NCBI GenBank assembly: GCA_913055205.1
Contig: CAJXJN010000006.1
Span: 18,974 to 82,973, forward strand
DNA from: an uncultured Sulfurovum sp.
GTDB lineage: Bacteria; Campylobacterota; Campylobacteria; Campylobacterales; Sulfurovaceae
DNA: 64,000 bases
Direction: 5' to 3'
Shown: positions 60,663 to 64,000 of the stretch, in pieces
Numbering within the stretch: position 1 is the stretch's first letter
Layout: the number at the start of each line of letters is the position of its first letter
Notes under the pieces: generated by a model
The model's input: the letters and a program-made list of their open reading frames with translations, nothing else
Databases searched by the model: none
What the model was told of the DNA's origin: nothing
Position numbers and translations under genes: made by a program

Positions 60663-61505
60663 TTACTCTAAAATATCATGCAATTTATTTGCATCCTGCA
60701 TCCAGCCGTTCAGCGTATCCCACTCTTCATTTTCGACCATTTTCTGACACTTTTTAAGTTCGGACTGAAAGACATTGATAGCTTCAAGCAGATTGTTTTT
60801 ATTTTGTCTGAAAATATCTTCCCACATATTTGGTGAAGATTTAGCAATACGGCTCATATCTTTAAATCCGCCGCCAGCAAGATTGATAATACTTTCTGCT
60901 GCTTCTTGTTGCATGACTGAATTGGCAAGAGCATAACTGAGTGCATGCGGCATATGGGAGATGAAGGCAGCATGTCTATCGTGCTCTTGTGCATCCATAA
61001 AGACCAGTTTCATCCCAATACTGGAGAAGAGCTCTTTTGCTACTTTTTGTTGATATATCCCGCTTTTTTCCATATCACAAAGTACAACTACTTTATCTCT
61101 ATAAAGGTCCGGAACGGCAGCAGTAGGGCCGAATTTTTCTGTCCCTGTCATCGGGTGCGCAGTGACAAAATTGGCTCTTATCTCTTTTGGAATGCTTTGA
61201 GAGATTTTTTCTTTGGTACTACCAAGATCAATCACAGTACATTTCTCATCCAACCCTTGTATCTCTTTGGCAATAGCAATAATACTATCAACAGGAATGG
61301 TTAAAAAAATGATATCACATTTGCTTATCTCATCAAGTGTCAGGACAATTTCGTTAACTAACCCTAAAGAGAGAGCTTGTGTGCAATGTTCCTCATTGTG
61401 ATCCAGACCAAGAAAGTAAAGGTTTTTTGAGGTTTTTTGAAGGGCTATACTGAGAGAACCTCCCATAAGTCCAAGACCAATGATGCCGATTTTTTGTATC
61501 TCCAT
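60663..61505 (-). CDS. tyrA: Prephenate dehydrogenase
   Basis: IGIIGLGLMGGSLSIAL, AHPMTGTEKFGP, SHMPHALSYALA. Confidence 0.93.
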   Translation of the reverse strand: MEIQKIGIIGLGLMGGSLSIALQKTSKNLYFLGLDHNEEHCTQALSLGLVNEIVLTLDEISKCDIIFLTIPVDSIIAIAKEIQGLDEKCTVIDLGSTKEKISQSIPKEIRANFVTAHPMTGTEKFGPTAAVPDLYRDKVVVLCDMEKSGIYQQKVAKELFSSIGMKLVFMDAQEHDRHAAFISHMPHALSYALANSVMQQEAAESIINLAGGGFKDMSRIAKSSPNMWEDIFRQNKNNLLEAINVFQSELKKCQKMVENEEWDTLNGWMQDANKLHDILE

Positions 61506-61615
61506 AGTTATACCTTGCTTATCCATAAAATTTGAAGGATTATAGCATGATTTTTTTGTTTATTATGAGGCTCTTATTGAAAAAAAGATAAAATAATTGC
61601 AAATTATATTAAGGC

Positions 61616-63895
61616 TTGACTATGATAAAGAAAATGGCTCTTTCATGGATGTTGATAGGATCACTGCTCCTAGCACAAAAAGTGACACAGATAAAATTTG
61701 AAGGACTTGTACACCTTTCTCCTTCTATGGCGAAGGAGATCGCCGGTATTCGTGTCGGTGATCAGATGGATCCTGTTAAGATCAATCAATCTATTAAAAA
61801 GTTCTTTGAACAAGGGTACTTTAAAGATGTATGGGTTGATAGGCAAGGTGGTGTCCTTATTTATCATTTTAAAGAAAAGGTGGCTATTGCCAATATTCAA
61901 GTAAAAGGATACGGCTCCGGTGATGATGGTGAAAAACTTTTAAAGAGCATTGGTTTGAAAAAAGGTGACCTTTATGACGAGGCACGTATTAAAAAAGCGA
62001 AAAAAACACTTATATCCAGGCTTGAAAGTCAAGGTAATTATGATTCTGTTGTTGAGGTAACAACTACTCCTGTCGGAAAGGGAGCTGTTTCTGTTGTCTT
62101 TGATGTCAATAAAGGCGAGAAGATTAAGATCAAAAAACTTAATTTTATAGGTGCTTCAGCATTAAGCAAGGGTGATCTTGAGACAGATCTTGCAAACCAA
62201 GAGGAAGATTTTCTTGGTTGGTTACCATTCTTAAACAGTGGTGATGTAAAAGTAGATCAACTTGAATATGATGCTTATAGAGTGAAAGATACCTATATGA
62301 AACATGGTTATTTGGATGCCTATGTAAGTAAACCACTTATGCGTGTGGATTACAGTTCATACAGTGCAGAGATTGACTACCAGATCAAAGAGGGTGTCCA
62401 GTATCGTGTAGGTGATGTAAGTATTGATCAAAATGTTGATGGGCTTGACAGTAAAGAGCTTCTCAGTGAATTGTCACTTAAAAAAGGGCATATCTTTAAC
62501 ATTACACGTATGCGTAAAGATATAAAAATGCTTCAGGAAGCAGCAGGAAATCTTGGATATGCCTATGCAAAAGTCTCTCCACAAATGCGTAAAAATGCAG
62601 AAAAAAAACTGATTAGTCTTCAGTATGTTATCCAACCAGGTATGAAAGTAACGATCAATGATGTACTGATTTCAGGTAATGACAGTACAAAGGACAGAGT
62701 AATTCGCAGATATATTTACCTTGCTCCGGGAGATACATTTAATGCGACAGATTTAAAAGATAGTAAAAGTGCATTGGGAAGAACAGGTTTTTTTGAAAAA
62801 GTAGATATACAAAGTCAAAGAATTTCAGAAGACAAGATCAATCTTCTTGTAAAAGTAAAAGAGACAGCTACAGGTACCATCTCTGCAGGTGGTGGATATG
62901 GAAGCTACGAAGGGCTTATGCTTAATGCAAGTATTGCAGATAAAAATATTTTTGGATCGGGTATTAATGCAAGTTTCGGCTTTGACATCTCAAAGATCTC
63001 TACGAACTATAATGTTTCCTTTACCAACCCTAAAATATGGGACAGTATGTACAGTTTAGGTTTCAGTCTTTATAAAAAAGATTATGAGTATATAGATTAC
63101 ACACAAGATCAATTAGGTGGATCATTAAGTCTGGGTAGACAGTTCTTCAGACATTTTTATGCTTCAGTGGGAGTAGGTTATGTAGATAACGAGTCTACAA
63201 TAAATGAGGATGAAAATACAACGATCTATGACACCTATCTTTATACTGACCAGTATAAAAAGACCTCTTTGCTTGCAAGTTTGAAATTTGACAATACGGA
63301 TGACTATTATACTCCAAGAGAAGGAATGATAGCGGCTGTAAATGTTGAATATGCCAATTTGGATGGAGATTTGAATGCTACCGAATTAACCATTTATCCA
63401 AATGGTTATGGTTCATTCATTAAAACAAATGCTAAGTTAGGTTTGTATTACGGGTTGAATGATTGGATTGATTATGACCTTATTTTACGATTTAAAGCAA
63501 GAGTGACTACCATTAGTACAGGTGATGGAGAGAAACTCCCTATCGGAGAAAAACTTTTTATGGGTGGAATAGGAAGTGTGAGAGGATACGACCCTTATTC
63601 CCTTTCTCCTTTGGATAGTGATGGAGAAAGAATGGGAGGAACAAAACGCTTTTCTACAAGTATAGAAGCAAGTATCCCTCTCTCTGAAGCAGCAAAGATG
63701 AGATTAGCTTTTTTCTATGATTATGGTATGATAGGAGAAGATGATTTTAATGAAATTAAAAGATCATCAGCAGGTGCAGTCATAGAGTGGCAGTCAGGTT
63801 TCGGTCCTATCAATCTTGTTTTTGCACAAGCAATAGATCCTGAAGCGGATGACAGAACATCAACATTTGAATTCTCCATGGGAACTAAATTCTAA
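61616..63895 (+). CDS. bamA: Outer membrane protein assembly factor BamA
   Basis: POTRA repeats, GGIGSVRGYDPYSLSP, C-terminal FEFSMGTKF. Confidence 0.95.
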   Translation: MTMIKKMALSWMLIGSLLLAQKVTQIKFEGLVHLSPSMAKEIAGIRVGDQMDPVKINQSIKKFFEQGYFKDVWVDRQGGVLIYHFKEKVAIANIQVKGYGSGDDGEKLLKSIGLKKGDLYDEARIKKAKKTLISRLESQGNYDSVVEVTTTPVGKGAVSVVFDVNKGEKIKIKKLNFIGASALSKGDLETDLANQEEDFLGWLPFLNSGDVKVDQLEYDAYRVKDTYMKHGYLDAYVSKPLMRVDYSSYSAEIDYQIKEGVQYRVGDVSIDQNVDGLDSKELLSELSLKKGHIFNITRMRKDIKMLQEAAGNLGYAYAKVSPQMRKNAEKKLISLQYVIQPGMKVTINDVLISGNDSTKDRVIRRYIYLAPGDTFNATDLKDSKSALGRTGFFEKVDIQSQRISEDKINLLVKVKETATGTISAGGGYGSYEGLMLNASIADKNIFGSGINASFGFDISKISTNYNVSFTNPKIWDSMYSLGFSLYKKDYEYIDYTQDQLGGSLSLGRQFFRHFYASVGVGYVDNESTINEDENTTIYDTYLYTDQYKKTSLLASLKFDNTDDYYTPREGMIAAVNVEYANLDGDLNATELTIYPNGYGSFIKTNAKLGLYYGLNDWIDYDLILRFKARVTTISTGDGEKLPIGEKLFMGGIGSVRGYDPYSLSPLDSDGERMGGTKRFSTSIEASIPLSEAAKMRLAFFYDYGMIGEDDFNEIKRSSAGAVIEWQSGFGPINLVFAQAIDPEADDRTSTFEFSMGTKF

Positions 63896-63945
63896 GTAGC
63901 AGAGAGCAAGTAGTAAGGAGTAATTAAGGAAGGGTATCAAATAAT

Positions 63946-64000
63946 TGCTACCTGCTACCTGCTACCTGCTACCTGCTACCTGCTACCTGCTACCTGCTAC
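63946..64000 (-). repeat. Perfect heptanucleotide tandem array running off the window
   Basis: (TGCTACC)x7 plus TGCTAC. Confidence 0.99.

Noticed and set aside
60533-60757. 74-aa ORF after batD
   Set aside because: Overlaps tyrA 3' end antisense, no recognisable domain, probably spurious
63946-64000. Possible CRISPR or telomere-like repeat
   Set aside because: Direct heptamer microsatellite without spacers, same class as other arrays in the window

Overview
The gene content (hemN, argF, hemB, pabB, pyrB, bioD, clpS-clpA-aat, pilT-like, rplY-pth, lptG-like, lysA, pheA, hisC, dxs, metK, ndk, rpmF-plsX-fabH, dnaX, leuS, lptE, folC, mfd, moxR-bat operon, tyrA, bamA) is mostly conserved housekeeping. 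It fits an AT-rich Campylobacterota chromosome, possibly Sulfurovum-like; that placement is inference. Two layers go beyond ordinary annotation. (1) An accessory locus at about 12.7-19.3 kb: a 45-nt perfect palindrome, a GEMM-I-like (c-di-GMP) riboswitch, a LamG-domain surface protein, a lipoprotein and a 68-aa Tat-signal micro-protein. These are followed by a frameshifted HprK-like kinase, an asparagine-synthetase-like gene that has lost its synthetase domain, a DsbC-like protein and a PqqD-like protein. The set resembles a decaying lasso/RiPP-type modification locus under second-messenger control. (2) A dense layer of small repeats: several REP-like hairpin families with a GTAG head, often in inverted pairs, and many heptanucleotide tandem arrays. 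Some enter coding sequence (folC, mfd, dnaX, lptE), and the GTAG head supplies the TAG stop codon of four genes (dxs, folC, dnaX and the asparagine-synthetase remnant). No rRNA, tRNA, CRISPR array or intact transposase was recognised.
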